DNA from: an uncultured Bacteroidales bacterium | GTDB lineage: Bacteria; Bacteroidota; Bacteroidia; Bacteroidales; UBA3824 | Length of the DNA: 64,000 bases | Assembly (NCBI GenBank): GCA_905234655.1 | Contig: CAJOJG010000017.1 | Span: 38,762 to 102,761, forward strand | Direction of reading: 5' to 3' | Shown: positions 50,103-59,056 of the stretch, piece by piece | Position numbering within the stretch: the first letter of the stretch is position 1 | Layout: every line of letters begins with the position of its first letter | The notes under the pieces: model-generated | Told to the model about the DNA's origin: nothing | Database searches by the model: none | The model's input: the letters and a program-made list of their open reading frames with translations, nothing else | Position numbers and translations under genes: made by a program

Positions 50103-51530
50103 ATGAAGGAACGCGGACAGAGCGTATTTTTTTCGCTTGACTGGATAATAATGGTATTATACACCGCCCTGCTGTTCATGGGGTGGTTTAATATCTATGC
50201 GGCATGTTACGACGACAGCCACGACAGCATTTTCGACTTTAGCATGAGGTACGGCAAACAGTTGATTTGGATTGGCGTGTCGTATGTCATCGTAGTGCTT
50301 ATCATGGCGTCCAATTTCAGGCTGTATTCGGTGCTGTCGTATTTCATATACGGGGCGATGATTCTGATACTGACGAGCGTGCTTGTGGTGGGTATCTCGA
50401 GCCACGGCGCAAAGTCATGGTTCGAGATTGGCCCGATACGCATACAGCCATCCGAGTTCGCCAAGTTTGCAACCGCACTGGCGATGTCAAAACTCATGTC
50501 TGCCTATAACTTCGACATCAAGAAACCCGCCAACCTTTTCATGGCAATCGGCATTATCGCGCTCCCAGCAGGACTTATCCTTCTACAGCCCGACATGGGT
50601 TCGGTGTTGGTATATTTCAGCATGATTTTCGTGTTCTACCGGGAAGGCCTGTCGAGCATATTCCTGTGGCTCGTGGTCATGGGCATCGCGGTTTTCGTCT
50701 CCACTCTCCAATATCCCCTCGTCGCCGTCATGGCCGGGTTAACAATCATCGCGGGCGTGTGGTACTTGGCCTTCGGACGCTCGATAATCGAAGTCCTGAT
50801 AGCGTGGGGCGCGGTCGCGGCTGCGACGGGGCTGTTTTGGGTTATTAACCACTTCCTCCTTGACGACCACTACGAATGGCATATCCTCATCGTCGGCGCG
50901 TGCATGTTGCTGTTGCCGGGGGTCGTGGTCTACAGTTTCTTAAAGAGGGTCTGGACGGCGACATTCGTGTGGCTCGGGCTGATAGGATTTTTCGCAGTGG
51001 TGTTCTCGGTGGATTTCGTGTTCAACAATATAATGACCGACCACCAGCAGACGCTTATCCGCGTGTTCCTCGGTCTGGAAATAGACCCGAAAGGCACTGG
51101 CTATAATGTCGAACAGAGTAAGATCGCCATCGGCTCGGGCGGTCTATGGGGCAAGGGCTATCTACAAGGCACACAGACGAAGTTCAATTTTGTGCCCGAG
51201 CAGGCGACGGACTTCATATTCTGCACCGTCGGCGAGGAATGGGGCTTCGTCGGCTCTACTTTTGTCATCCTGATGTTCATAACCCTGATTATCAGAATCA
51301 TATTCCTCGCCGACAAACAACGCTCGGCTTTCGCGAGAATATACGGATACTGTGTCGCCTCGATTCTGTTCTTCCACGTCGGCATTAATGTCGGCATGAC
51401 CATCGGCCTTGTGCCGGTCATCGGCATCCCGCTCCCCTTCTTCAGCTACGGCGGCAGCTCGCTCTGGTCATTCACAATCCTGCTGTTCATCTTCGTCAGG
51501 ATGGATGCGTCAAGGGACGAGTTGTTGTAA
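50103..51530 (+). CDS. rodA: RodA peptidoglycan glycosyltransferase (SEDS family)
   Basis: A 475-residue multi-pass SEDS protein that polymerises lipid II in the elongasome with PBP2. The conserved core is visible in GAKSWFEIGPIRIQPSEFAK near 103-122, LLQPDMGSVLVYFSMIFVFY, and the C-terminal QGTQTKFNFVPEQATDFIFC and PLPFFSYGGSSLWSF. It is about 100 residues longer than E. coli RodA because of extra hydrophobic segments between about 215 and 300, a feature of Bacteroidota RodA. Confidence 0.92.
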   Translation: MKERGQSVFFSLDWIIMVLYTALLFMGWFNIYAACYDDSHDSIFDFSMRYGKQLIWIGVSYVIVVLIMASNFRLYSVLSYFIYGAMILILTSVLVVGISSHGAKSWFEIGPIRIQPSEFAKFATALAMSKLMSAYNFDIKKPANLFMAIGIIALPAGLILLQPDMGSVLVYFSMIFVFYREGLSSIFLWLVVMGIAVFVSTLQYPLVAVMAGLTIIAGVWYLAFGRSIIEVLIAWGAVAAATGLFWVINHFLLDDHYEWHILIVGACMLLLPGVVVYSFLKRVWTATFVWLGLIGFFAVVFSVDFVFNNIMTDHQQTLIRVFLGLEIDPKGTGYNVEQSKIAIGSGGLWGKGYLQGTQTKFNFVPEQATDFIFCTVGEEWGFVGSTFVILMFITLIIRIIFLADKQRSAFARIYGYCVASILFFHVGINVGMTIGLVPVIGIPLPFFSYGGSSLWSFTILLFIFVRMDASRDELL

Positions 51531-51539
51531 TCAGAACCC

Positions 51540-52517
51540 CTATTCCAACACCGCGTCAGTCTTGAAGAACGTGAAGTTATACCACACGATCAGCAGGTAC
51601 AACATGCCGAGTGCCATGATGACTTTCGCGACGGTGCTGCAAAAATGGCAGTCGCTCTTGACCTTAATCATCAAGACCTTCACCAAAAGGAAAACCATCG
51701 GCAAGGCGACCGCAACGCCGAGATAAATGCCGGACTTCAAGTCGTGGCCGAGGAAGTTGGAATAAGCAAAATAAAGCCCGACCATCGTGACGGCTATCAG
51801 CACAGCGACAACAATCTTAGTCGCCGTCTGCCCAATGACAATCGGCATCGTGCTGCACCCCTGCTCGATGTCGCCCTCGATGTCCTCCATGTCCTTTATA
51901 ATCTCGCGTATCAAAGTCATCAAGAACGCAAACGCCGCATACCCGACGCTCCAATATATCAGCACCGCCGGGTCAAAAACCCCGGCCGCGATGCTCGGGT
52001 CGTCCACCGCGATAAGCCCACGGTACTCGTACAGCGACGGAAGGAACGGCAAAGTCGCCACCAAGAACGCGACGACAAGATTGCCGACCAGGAACATGCC
52101 CTTATACGCCGACGAGTAGAACCACAGCATCCCGACCTCGAACGGAAAGAGCAGCCCAAGTTGCCAAAATCCAATCCTCATCGAAACGAGCAGCCCGAGT
52201 ATGCACCCCGCGACGCTCATCCAAAGGTGGTAAGTCGTGGCAGTCCCACGCGAAACCTCCTGACCGACAATCCTTGAATCGGGGCGGTTGACCTTGTCAG
52301 CCTTCATGTCAAAATAGTCGTTGACGATATACCCGCCGGCCGCCACGAGCAACTGACCGACAGTCAACACGGCAAAATCCAAGTACGTGAAAGTGGGCGT
52401 CAGGTTGAACACGCGGATTATCGGGTCAACGACGCAAAATTTTATCATAAAAAGCATCACCGCCATCATTATCAGATTCTTATAGCGGACGAGCGTCAGG
52501 AGCGAGGAAGTTTTCAT
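51540..52517 (-). CDS. UbiA-family prenyltransferase
   Basis: A 325-residue inner-membrane protein with eight or nine transmembrane helices. Both Mg-diphosphate motifs are present: GGYIVNDYFDMKADKVNRPD near 61-80 and REIIKDMEDIEGDIEQGCS near 195-213. Relatives in Bacteroidota are often named geranylgeranylglycerol-phosphate geranylgeranyltransferase; a quinone-synthesis role (MenA/UbiA) is the alternative and cannot be decided from the sequence. The start at 52517 follows from a -7 box TATATTTG (minus, 52537-52544) that lies inside the longer open frame. It converges with rodA over 9 bp. Confidence 0.82.
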   Translation of the reverse strand: MKTSSLLTLVRYKNLIMMAVMLFMIKFCVVDPIIRVFNLTPTFTYLDFAVLTVGQLLVAAGGYIVNDYFDMKADKVNRPDSRIVGQEVSRGTATTYHLWMSVAGCILGLLVSMRIGFWQLGLLFPFEVGMLWFYSSAYKGMFLVGNLVVAFLVATLPFLPSLYEYRGLIAVDDPSIAAGVFDPAVLIYWSVGYAAFAFLMTLIREIIKDMEDIEGDIEQGCSTMPIVIGQTATKIVVAVLIAVTMVGLYFAYSNFLGHDLKSGIYLGVAVALPMVFLLVKVLMIKVKSDCHFCSTVAKVIMALGMLYLLIVWYNFTFFKTDAVLE

Positions 52518-52665
52518 AGTGTGGAAAAGTTTTGCGCAAATATACAAAATTTTGCACAATCGAAAATGGACTTTCTCATTATAAAAAATGCAATGTTGCA
52601 CCGTTTGAATACGCTGGCTTTTAAGAAAAATCATCAACTTTGCACCAAGAAAACCATAATCCACG

Positions 52666-53556
52666 ATGACACACTTAAACGAATTAGAAGCCGAATCGAT
52701 CTACATACTGCGCGAAGTGGCTGCGCAGTTCCAAAAACCCGCCATCCTATTTTCCGGCGGCAAGGATTCAATAGTGGTTACTCACTTGGCATACAAGGCG
52801 TTTTACCCGGCCAAACTGCCTTTTCCGCTCGTCCACATCGACACCGGGCATAACTTCAAGGAGACAATCGAATACCGTGACGCGCTCGTCGAAAAACTCG
52901 GCGCACAACTCATCGTCGGCTCCGTCCAGGAGAGCATCGACACCGGCCGCGTCAAGGAGGAAACCGGCTATAACGCATCGCGCAACGCCTTGCAGACCAC
53001 CACGTTACTCGACACGATCGAAAAATACAAGTTTGACGCCTGCATAGGCGGCGCGCGCCGCGACGAGGAAAAAGCCCGCGCAAAGGAGCGCATATTCTCC
53101 CACCGCGACGAGTTTGGACAGTGGAACCCAAAGAACCAACGCCCCGAACTATGGAACATCTTCAACGGCCGCAAGAACATGGGCGAGCATTTCCGCGTGT
53201 TCCCAATATCGAACTGGACGGAGATGGACGTTTGGCAGTACATATATAAGGAGAACATCGAACTTCCGAGCCTCTACTACACCCACACGCGCAAATGTTT
53301 CTTCCGCGACGGCCAGTGGCTCGCCGCCGAGGACTGCATCAAACGACGCCCCGAGGAAGAAGTCGTCGAGAAAGAGGTACGCTGCCGCACAATCGGCGAC
53401 ATTACCTGCACTGGCCTGACGCTGTCCAAGGCTCACACAATCGAGGACATAATCGCAGAGACCGCAGCGACACGCGTGACAGAGCGCGGCGGGCGCGCAG
53501 ACGACAAGCGCAGCGAGACCGCGATGGAAGACCGAAAAATCAATGGGTATTTTTAG
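52666..53556 (+). CDS. cysD: Sulfate adenylyltransferase subunit 2
   Basis: A 296-residue ATP-sulfurylase subunit with a PP-loop (ILFSGGKDSIVVTHLAYKA near 26-44). Further family segments are DTGHNFKETIEYRD, GGARRDEEKARAKERIFSHR and the FPISNWTEMDVWQYI motif. With CysN it makes adenosine 5'-phosphosulfate (APS) from sulfate. First of three genes cysD-cysN-cysH; a CAACTTTG at 52635-52642 is a near-consensus -7 box. Confidence 0.93.
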   Translation: MTHLNELEAESIYILREVAAQFQKPAILFSGGKDSIVVTHLAYKAFYPAKLPFPLVHIDTGHNFKETIEYRDALVEKLGAQLIVGSVQESIDTGRVKEETGYNASRNALQTTTLLDTIEKYKFDACIGGARRDEEKARAKERIFSHRDEFGQWNPKNQRPELWNIFNGRKNMGEHFRVFPISNWTEMDVWQYIYKENIELPSLYYTHTRKCFFRDGQWLAAEDCIKRRPEEEVVEKEVRCRTIGDITCTGLTLSKAHTIEDIIAETAATRVTERGGRADDKRSETAMEDRKINGYF

Positions 53557-53609
53557 AAATTGAAAATGGGAAACTCTCAATTTTCAATTCTTAATTTCCA
53601 AGTAAAAAA

Positions 53610-54872
53610 ATGGCAAACGGATATTTAGATATGAAACTTCTGCGCTTCACCACTGCGGGAAGCGTGGACGATGGCAAATCGACACTTATCGGACGACTTC
53701 TGTACGATTCAAAATCAATTTTTGAAGACCAGCTCGAAGCCGTGGAGACCGCTTCCAAGAGCCGTGGCAATGAGGACGTCAACCTCGCCCTCCTGACCGA
53801 CGGTCTGAAGGCCGAGCGCGAGCAGGGCATCACAATCGACGTGGCGTACAGGTACTTCGCCACTCCAAAGCGCAAATTCATCATTGCCGACACGCCAGGC
53901 CACATACAGTACACACGAAACATGGTGACTGGCGCGTCGACCGCCGACCTCGCCATAATCCTCATCGACGCACGCCACGGCGTTATGGAACAGACCATAC
54001 GCCACTCCTACATCGCCACACTCCTCGGCATTTCGCGTATCGTGGTATGTGTCAATAAGATGGACTTGGTGGACTACTCGCAGGACGTGTTCAACAAAAT
54101 CATCGCCGACTACAAGGAAATGTCAAAACACCTTGACATTCCCGAGACCGACTTCATTCCAATCAGCGCGAAGAACGGCGACAATGTCGTCAACCGCTCC
54201 GAGAACATAACATGGTACACCGGCAGCCCGCTGCTTGAGTTCCTCGAAAATGTGGAAATAAAGAACCAGACTTCCGGCGACTTCCGCATGGCCGTGCAGT
54301 ACGTCGTAAGGCCGATTTCAGACAAATTCGCCGACTTCCGTGGCTACGCCGGGCGCATTGCGCAAGGGACAGTGAAGGTTGGCGACAAGATAAAAATCCT
54401 GCTCTCCGGCCTAACTTCGACCGTCAAGGGCATCTACAACGGCAAGCAGGAACTCCCACAAGCCCAGGAAGGCGAATCCGTGGACATAACGCTCGCGGAC
54501 GACATCGACATCTCGCGCGGCGACTACCTCGTCGGGGACAATGCCAACATTCCATCGGTCGGCAAGGAGTTCACGCTCGACATCTGCTGGTTCAACCCAT
54601 CGCCGATGCAACTCCGAAAGAAATACATCGTCCGCCACGCGACACAGGAAATCCAGGGACTTTTCACCGAAATACTCCACAAGACCGACATATCGACCCA
54701 GGAGAAAATCGAAGGCGCCTCGGAACTCCAACTTAACGACATCGCACGTGTGACGCTCAAGACCGCCGGCGAACTCGTGTATGAAAGCTACAAGAAGAAC
54801 AAAGTGACGGGCTCGCTCGTGTTCGTCGATCCGTTCACATTCGAAACCGTAGGAGCGGGAATGATTGTATAA
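53610..54872 (+). CDS. cysN: Sulfate adenylyltransferase subunit 1 (GTPase)
   Basis: A 420-residue EF-Tu-like GTPase that drives APS formation by CysD. G motifs: TTAGSVDDGKSTLIGRLL near 11-28, DTPGH near 94, VNKMD near 149. Beta-barrel domains follow to the end. There is no fused APS kinase (CysC) domain, in keeping with the APS-type reductase encoded next. The spacer after cysD holds a small AATTGAAAA/TTTTCAATT hairpin. Confidence 0.93.
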   Translation: MANGYLDMKLLRFTTAGSVDDGKSTLIGRLLYDSKSIFEDQLEAVETASKSRGNEDVNLALLTDGLKAEREQGITIDVAYRYFATPKRKFIIADTPGHIQYTRNMVTGASTADLAIILIDARHGVMEQTIRHSYIATLLGISRIVVCVNKMDLVDYSQDVFNKIIADYKEMSKHLDIPETDFIPISAKNGDNVVNRSENITWYTGSPLLEFLENVEIKNQTSGDFRMAVQYVVRPISDKFADFRGYAGRIAQGTVKVGDKIKILLSGLTSTVKGIYNGKQELPQAQEGESVDITLADDIDISRGDYLVGDNANIPSVGKEFTLDICWFNPSPMQLRKKYIVRHATQEIQGLFTEILHKTDISTQEKIEGASELQLNDIARVTLKTAGELVYESYKKNKVTGSLVFVDPFTFETVGAGMIV

Positions 54873-54875
54873 GCC

Positions 54876-55580
54876 ATGGAAGGACTCATCGAACAACTTA
54901 ACGAACGCTTTTCAAACTCGACCGCAGAGGAAGTCTTGACGTACTTTTTGCAGGAATACAAGGGCGAAATCGGACTCTCGTCGTCGCTTAGCTACGAGGA
55001 CCAGGTACTGACCCACATCATCTGCCAAATCGACAAAACCGCCAAAATCTTCACCCTCGACACCGGCAGGTTTTTCCCGGAGACTTACTCGCTCATCGAC
55101 AACACAAACATGCGCTACGGGATTAAACTCCAAGTCTACTTCCCCGACTACAAGAAGGTCGAGGAAATGGTCACGGAAAACGGCATCAACCTCTTCTACG
55201 AAAGCATCGAGAAACGCCACCTCTGCTGCCAAATCCGCAAAATCGAACCCCTGAAACGCGCGCTCAAAGGCTTGAAAGTTTGGGTGACGGGGCTTCGCCG
55301 CAGCCAGTCCGTGACGCGGAAGAACATGCAACTCGTAGAGTACGACAAGGACGACGACATCATAAAACTCAACCCGCTGATTGACTGGAGCGAGGAAGAT
55401 GTCAAGCGTTTTGTAAAGGATAACCATGTCCCATACAATAAACTCCACGACAAAGGTTTTCCGTCAATCGGCTGCCAACCATGCACCCGCGCCGTAAAAG
55501 AGGGCGAGGACATCCGCTCCGGCCGATGGTGGTGGGAAAACCCCGAACACAGGGAGTGCGGGCTGCATCAGAGGAATTGA
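54876..55580 (+). CDS. cysH: APS/PAPS reductase, iron-sulfur (APS) type
   Basis: A 234-residue reductase that makes sulfite from APS. Substrate-binding motifs are SSLSYEDQVLTHII and the TGRFFPETY segment. Four Fe-S cysteines are visible as RHLCCQIRKIEPL near 113 and GCQPCTRAV near 202, and the catalytic cysteine lies in HRECGLH at the C-terminus. The paired cysteines indicate the APS-using type, which agrees with the lack of cysC. Begins 3 nt after cysN. No sulfite reductase is in the window. Confidence 0.92.
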   Translation: MEGLIEQLNERFSNSTAEEVLTYFLQEYKGEIGLSSSLSYEDQVLTHIICQIDKTAKIFTLDTGRFFPETYSLIDNTNMRYGIKLQVYFPDYKKVEEMVTENGINLFYESIEKRHLCCQIRKIEPLKRALKGLKVWVTGLRRSQSVTRKNMQLVEYDKDDDIIKLNPLIDWSEEDVKRFVKDNHVPYNKLHDKGFPSIGCQPCTRAVKEGEDIRSGRWWWENPEHRECGLHQRN

Positions 55581-55738
55581 GGAAAGAGGAAAGATTTAGA
55601 GAGGAGAGATTAATGACTAAAGTTTGGAGATTGCAATCGTTTGCGTTTTTTTAATGTCACTTTTGCCGTTAAAAATCATCAGTTTAGCGCGACAATAACA
55701 TATCTTTGCGCCATAAAATCCTAAACACAAAAGACATT

Positions 55739-57556
55739 ATGAAACTGAAATTTTTAACGGCAATGGTTTTGGCATCGGCACTCGGCGCTTCCGCCCAAAA
55801 TCTGACTGTCCAGCCCGAATTTTGGTATTCGGGCTTTAAGGACAATAACCTCCAACTCCTAATCCACGGCGAAAACATCAGCCGCTACAAGGCCTCCGTA
55901 AACACTCCGGCGGCTACCCTCAGCAGCGAGCAGCGAGTCCAGAATCCAAACTACCTGTTCCTCAACATGAAGATTAACGGAACGGGAAGTTTTGAAATCA
56001 CGCTTCAAGACTCCACTAAGAAAAAGAACCACCAGAAAATTTCATACGAAATTAAGAGCCGCACCTCACGCAGCTACGGTTTTTCGGACAAAGACCTGAT
56101 TTACATGCTCATGCCCGACCGTTTCGCTAACGGCGACCCGAGCAACGACAATGTAGCCGGCTACCTCGAAAAGGCCGACAACACCGACCCTAACGGCAGG
56201 CACGGCGGCGACCTCAAAGGCATCTCCGACAATGTCGATTATTTCAAGAAACTTGGCGTTACCGCGCTGTGGATCAATCCATTGCTCGAAAACAACATGC
56301 CCGCCTACTCGTACCACGGCTACGCGATTACCGACTTCTACAAGGTTGACGCGCGCTTTGGCTCAAACGCCGACTACAAAGCCCTCGCCGACCGCCTCCA
56401 CCAAAACGGAATCAAACTCATAATGGACATGGTGTTCAACCATTGCGGCTCCAACAACTTCATCTACAAGGACGTGCCGGATTCCACATGGTTCCATTTT
56501 TGGGACAAGTACACCACCTCCAACTATCGCGGCACTATCTGTTTCGATCCCCACGCGTCAAAGGACGACCTGAAATACATGCTCAACGGATGGTTTGACC
56601 GCACGATGCCCGACATCAACCAAAACAACGAGATGATGATGACCTACCTCATCCAAAACTCGATTTGGTGGGCTGAATACCTTGGCCTCGACGGAATCCG
56701 CATGGACACTTACCCCTACAACGACAAGTACGCGATGCGCAAATGGTGCGACCGCATGCACGAGGAGTTCCCCAATTTTTCGTTGCTTGGCGAGTGCTGG
56801 CTCAACGACAACCCCTTCACGACCTACTACGCCGCCGGTGTCAAGAATCTTGACGGTTTCACCTCCGGCCTCGACCACGTCACGGACTTCCCGCTTACAT
56901 TCGCGCTCAACAAAGGTTTTCAGGAGCAAAACGGCTGGGACACGGGCATCCTGAGGGTCTATCAAAATTTTGTCTCCGACTATCTGCAACCGTACCCCGA
57001 GAAAAATGTAGTATTCATCGACAACCACGACATCAACCGCATCTACACCGACATCCACGACATCGACAAGTTGAAGATGATATACACCATCGTACTCACC
57101 ACACGCGGCATCCCGTGCCTGTATTATGGCAGCGAGGTTCTCTACGAAAGCGAGAAACCCGGCGACGGCTTTAAGCGCAAAAACATGTACGGCGGTTGGC
57201 AAGGCGACACGAAAAACGCTTTCACAGGAGCCGGACTTTCCGCCGACGAGAAGGACATGCTCTCCTTCATCTCGACCCTCGCCAACTTCCGCAAATCGTC
57301 GTCCGCTTTCTCCGGCAAGCTCACCCACTTTGTCCCGCAAGACGGCGTATATGTCTATTTCCGCATTAATGGCAACGACAAGGTAATGGTCGCCATCAAC
57401 AATTCCGACACCGACAAGTCGCTCGACCTCAGCCGTTTCCAAGAATGTCTTGGCGGCATAAAGTCGATGAAGAACATCCTCACCGGCAACACCACCCCGC
57501 TCCAAAACGCTCTGTCTGTCCCGAAAAAGACCCCGCAAGTGTGGGAGTTGAAGTAA
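55739..57556 (+). CDS. Secreted alpha-amylase-family enzyme (neopullulanase/cyclomaltodextrinase-like)
   Basis: A 605-residue GH13 enzyme. The start is the ATG at 55739, since a -7 box TATCTTTG at 55701-55708 overlaps the earlier Met. The signal peptide (FLTAMVLASALGASAQ) is followed by an N-terminal beta domain (about 20-115) like the cyclomaltodextrinase N domain, then the catalytic barrel. Catalytic residues are evident: Asp in LDGIRMDTYPYND, Glu in SLLGECWLND and Asp in FIDNHDINRIY. A C-terminal beta domain ends the protein. Similar to SusA, the periplasmic neopullulanase of starch utilisation; susCD genes are not in the window. Confidence 0.9.
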   Translation: MKLKFLTAMVLASALGASAQNLTVQPEFWYSGFKDNNLQLLIHGENISRYKASVNTPAATLSSEQRVQNPNYLFLNMKINGTGSFEITLQDSTKKKNHQKISYEIKSRTSRSYGFSDKDLIYMLMPDRFANGDPSNDNVAGYLEKADNTDPNGRHGGDLKGISDNVDYFKKLGVTALWINPLLENNMPAYSYHGYAITDFYKVDARFGSNADYKALADRLHQNGIKLIMDMVFNHCGSNNFIYKDVPDSTWFHFWDKYTTSNYRGTICFDPHASKDDLKYMLNGWFDRTMPDINQNNEMMMTYLIQNSIWWAEYLGLDGIRMDTYPYNDKYAMRKWCDRMHEEFPNFSLLGECWLNDNPFTTYYAAGVKNLDGFTSGLDHVTDFPLTFALNKGFQEQNGWDTGILRVYQNFVSDYLQPYPEKNVVFIDNHDINRIYTDIHDIDKLKMIYTIVLTTRGIPCLYYGSEVLYESEKPGDGFKRKNMYGGWQGDTKNAFTGAGLSADEKDMLSFISTLANFRKSSSAFSGKLTHFVPQDGVYVYFRINGNDKVMVAINNSDTDKSLDLSRFQECLGGIKSMKNILTGNTTPLQNALSVPKKTPQVWELK

Positions 57557-57561
57557 AAAAA

Positions 57562-58038
57562 CTATCTATGCACCACCTCCGCCACGACTGCGACCACTGC
57601 CCTACCCGTCCGAGCGGAAAAACTGATTGAATTTTGGGAATAACTTACGTCGGCAGACGTGGCGAGCCTATTGCCGAGTGCCGACGTAAGTTTTTCATAA
57701 AAACTGCCTGATGCGTTGCGGATTTTGTTCACAATCGAATTGATGTCCAACGTGAAATCATATCCATCACCCACGACAGCATCGATGCCTCGTGGACTGT
57801 TTACAGAGACATTTACACTTGTAATTCGAGAGGAAGACTTTATCCCGGCTCTTAGTCTATAATTAGTTGTAGTTGAGGATGTTGGCGATAACAGATTGAT
57901 AGTGGTTGACTGTGCTTGGGCTAACTTTTGTAATTTCTCAATGGCAGGAGCATAGTTTTGTGCAGCCGCCTTTTTGTAGAAATCAATTGCGGATTTCTCC
58001 GCATTGCAAATATAACACAAAGTTTTGGAATATAGCAT
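57562..58038 (-). pseudogene. 3' fragment of a Sel1/TPR-repeat gene
   Basis: The frame starts in DNA that belongs to the 27-bp promoter repeat and becomes protein-like at NAEKSAIDFYKKAAAQNYAP, the end of a Sel1-type repeat. It continues into a Ser/Thr-rich linker (SSTTTNYRLRAGIKSS) and a domain with DAVVGDGYDFTLDINSIVNK that I do not recognise. The N-terminal repeats and any start are missing, so it is probably the remnant of a longer gene cut by the rearrangement that brought in the toxin-antitoxin pair. Confidence 0.45.
58005..58031. repeat. 27-bp direct repeat, left copy
   Basis: TGCAAATATAACACAAAG followed by TTTTGGAAT, identical to 58837-58863 and followed by similar T-rich sequence. 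On the minus strand it contains the -7 box TATATTTG. Confidence 0.85.
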
Positions 58039-58140
58039 ATTTTTTCGGGGGATTTTTTGAAAAAAATTTTGATATTATGCTGCAATCTTCTATCATACAG
58101 AAACTCAGGGGCAAAGCCTTTCTCGTCGTTCCAATCGACA

Positions 58141-58551
58141 TTACATGTTTGTCCAGTCTTCAATCATTAGATTCTCTATCCGGCAAAAGTGTTTCATGTT
58201 GTGAGTAACAACTATCAAATTGTTTTCTCTCGCCAAAATGCCTATCAGCAAATCAAAATCTTCGATCAAATTTCTATTTTTTTGCATACGGACTTTTTCC
58301 ATACAAAAGGCCTTGGCAATATTCTTTATGCCAATAGTTTCGTATGTTTCTACAAGCAATTCGGCTTTCGACAATTCTTGTTTTTGATACTTTTGCGGCG
58401 CATTGTACGCACCGTAATACAGTTCGATTGCGGTAATTTCTGAAATACAACACATGCCGTTGTTTTCAATGCAATAACGGCGCACCGTCTCGTTTCCTCG
58501 CAGCAATTCGATACATATCGACGTGTCCAAAAGATATTTGTACTTTGCCAT
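58141..58551 (-). CDS. PIN-domain ribonuclease toxin (VapC-like)
   Basis: A 136-residue PIN-domain protein. Acidic active-site residues are in place: Asp9 in LLDTSICIE, Glu43 in ITAIELYYGA, Asp98/Asp100 in LIEDFDLLIG, and the late THN motif (VVTHNMKHF). VapC toxins cut tRNA or rRNA until bound by their antitoxin. The antitoxin gene ends 1 nt upstream, as in a typical TA operon. The pair lies between direct repeats and is much AT-richer than the flanking enzymes. Confidence 0.85.
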   Translation of the reverse strand: MAKYKYLLDTSICIELLRGNETVRRYCIENNGMCCISEITAIELYYGAYNAPQKYQKQELSKAELLVETYETIGIKNIAKAFCMEKVRMQKNRNLIEDFDLLIGILARENNLIVVTHNMKHFCRIENLMIEDWTNM

Positions 58552-58552
58552 A

Positions 58553-58792
58553 TTAAGTCAAATGATATGAATTTTGTGTACGTCCGCAGCGAATCTGAGC
58601 CATTATTTCCTCGGTGGAACGAGTGTCGCAACTCCAGCCGCCGAAAAAACGATCGATTTCCTCTGCGGCGCGTTTTTTCTTCTCATCTTCCGATAAAGCG
58701 TCACTTTCCAATAGCAATTTTGACAACGCGATTCTTTCGTCAGGATTAAGATGCTGTGCCTGTCTCCAAAGACTATCCACTGTTACTTCCAT
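58553..58792 (-). CDS. Antitoxin partner of the VapC-like toxin
   Basis: A 79-residue acidic protein. The first half (VTVDSLWRQAQHLNPDERIA, LSKLLLESDAL) resembles small antitoxins of the addiction-module family found beside PIN toxins in Bacteroidota; the second half (EEIDRFFGGWSCDTRSTEEI) probably wraps the toxin. No classical ribbon-helix-helix or AbrB motif is obvious. The promoter is the TATATTTG box in the right 27-bp repeat (58839-58846), about 45 bp upstream. Confidence 0.7.
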   Translation of the reverse strand: MEVTVDSLWRQAQHLNPDERIALSKLLLESDALSEDEKKKRAAEEIDRFFGGWSCDTRSTEEIMAQIRCGRTQNSYHLT

Positions 58793-58836
58793 ATCACTTC
58801 CTATTTAACGATTTGACATTGCGACTCTTTCTACAC

Positions 58837-58863
58837 TGCAAATATAACACAAAGTTTTGGAAT
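58837..58863. repeat. 27-bp direct repeat, right copy
   Basis: Identical to 58005-58031 and placed as the promoter of the antitoxin-toxin operon. The 806 bp from one copy to the other hold the whole TA module. Confidence 0.85.
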
Positions 58864-59056
58864 GTTGTATATTTTTTTTGAAAAAAAGATTTAATTCTGT
58901 GCATTTTGTATCACTCATCGACATACAACACGGTCATTATTATCCCCACGCAATCGTTTGCGCAATTTTCCAATCAAAAATCCCGCTAAAAATTTAGTTT
59001 TCAAAGCAATAAAACCTTAATATTGCAACATAAAACAATTGAAATTGAAAACGCTT

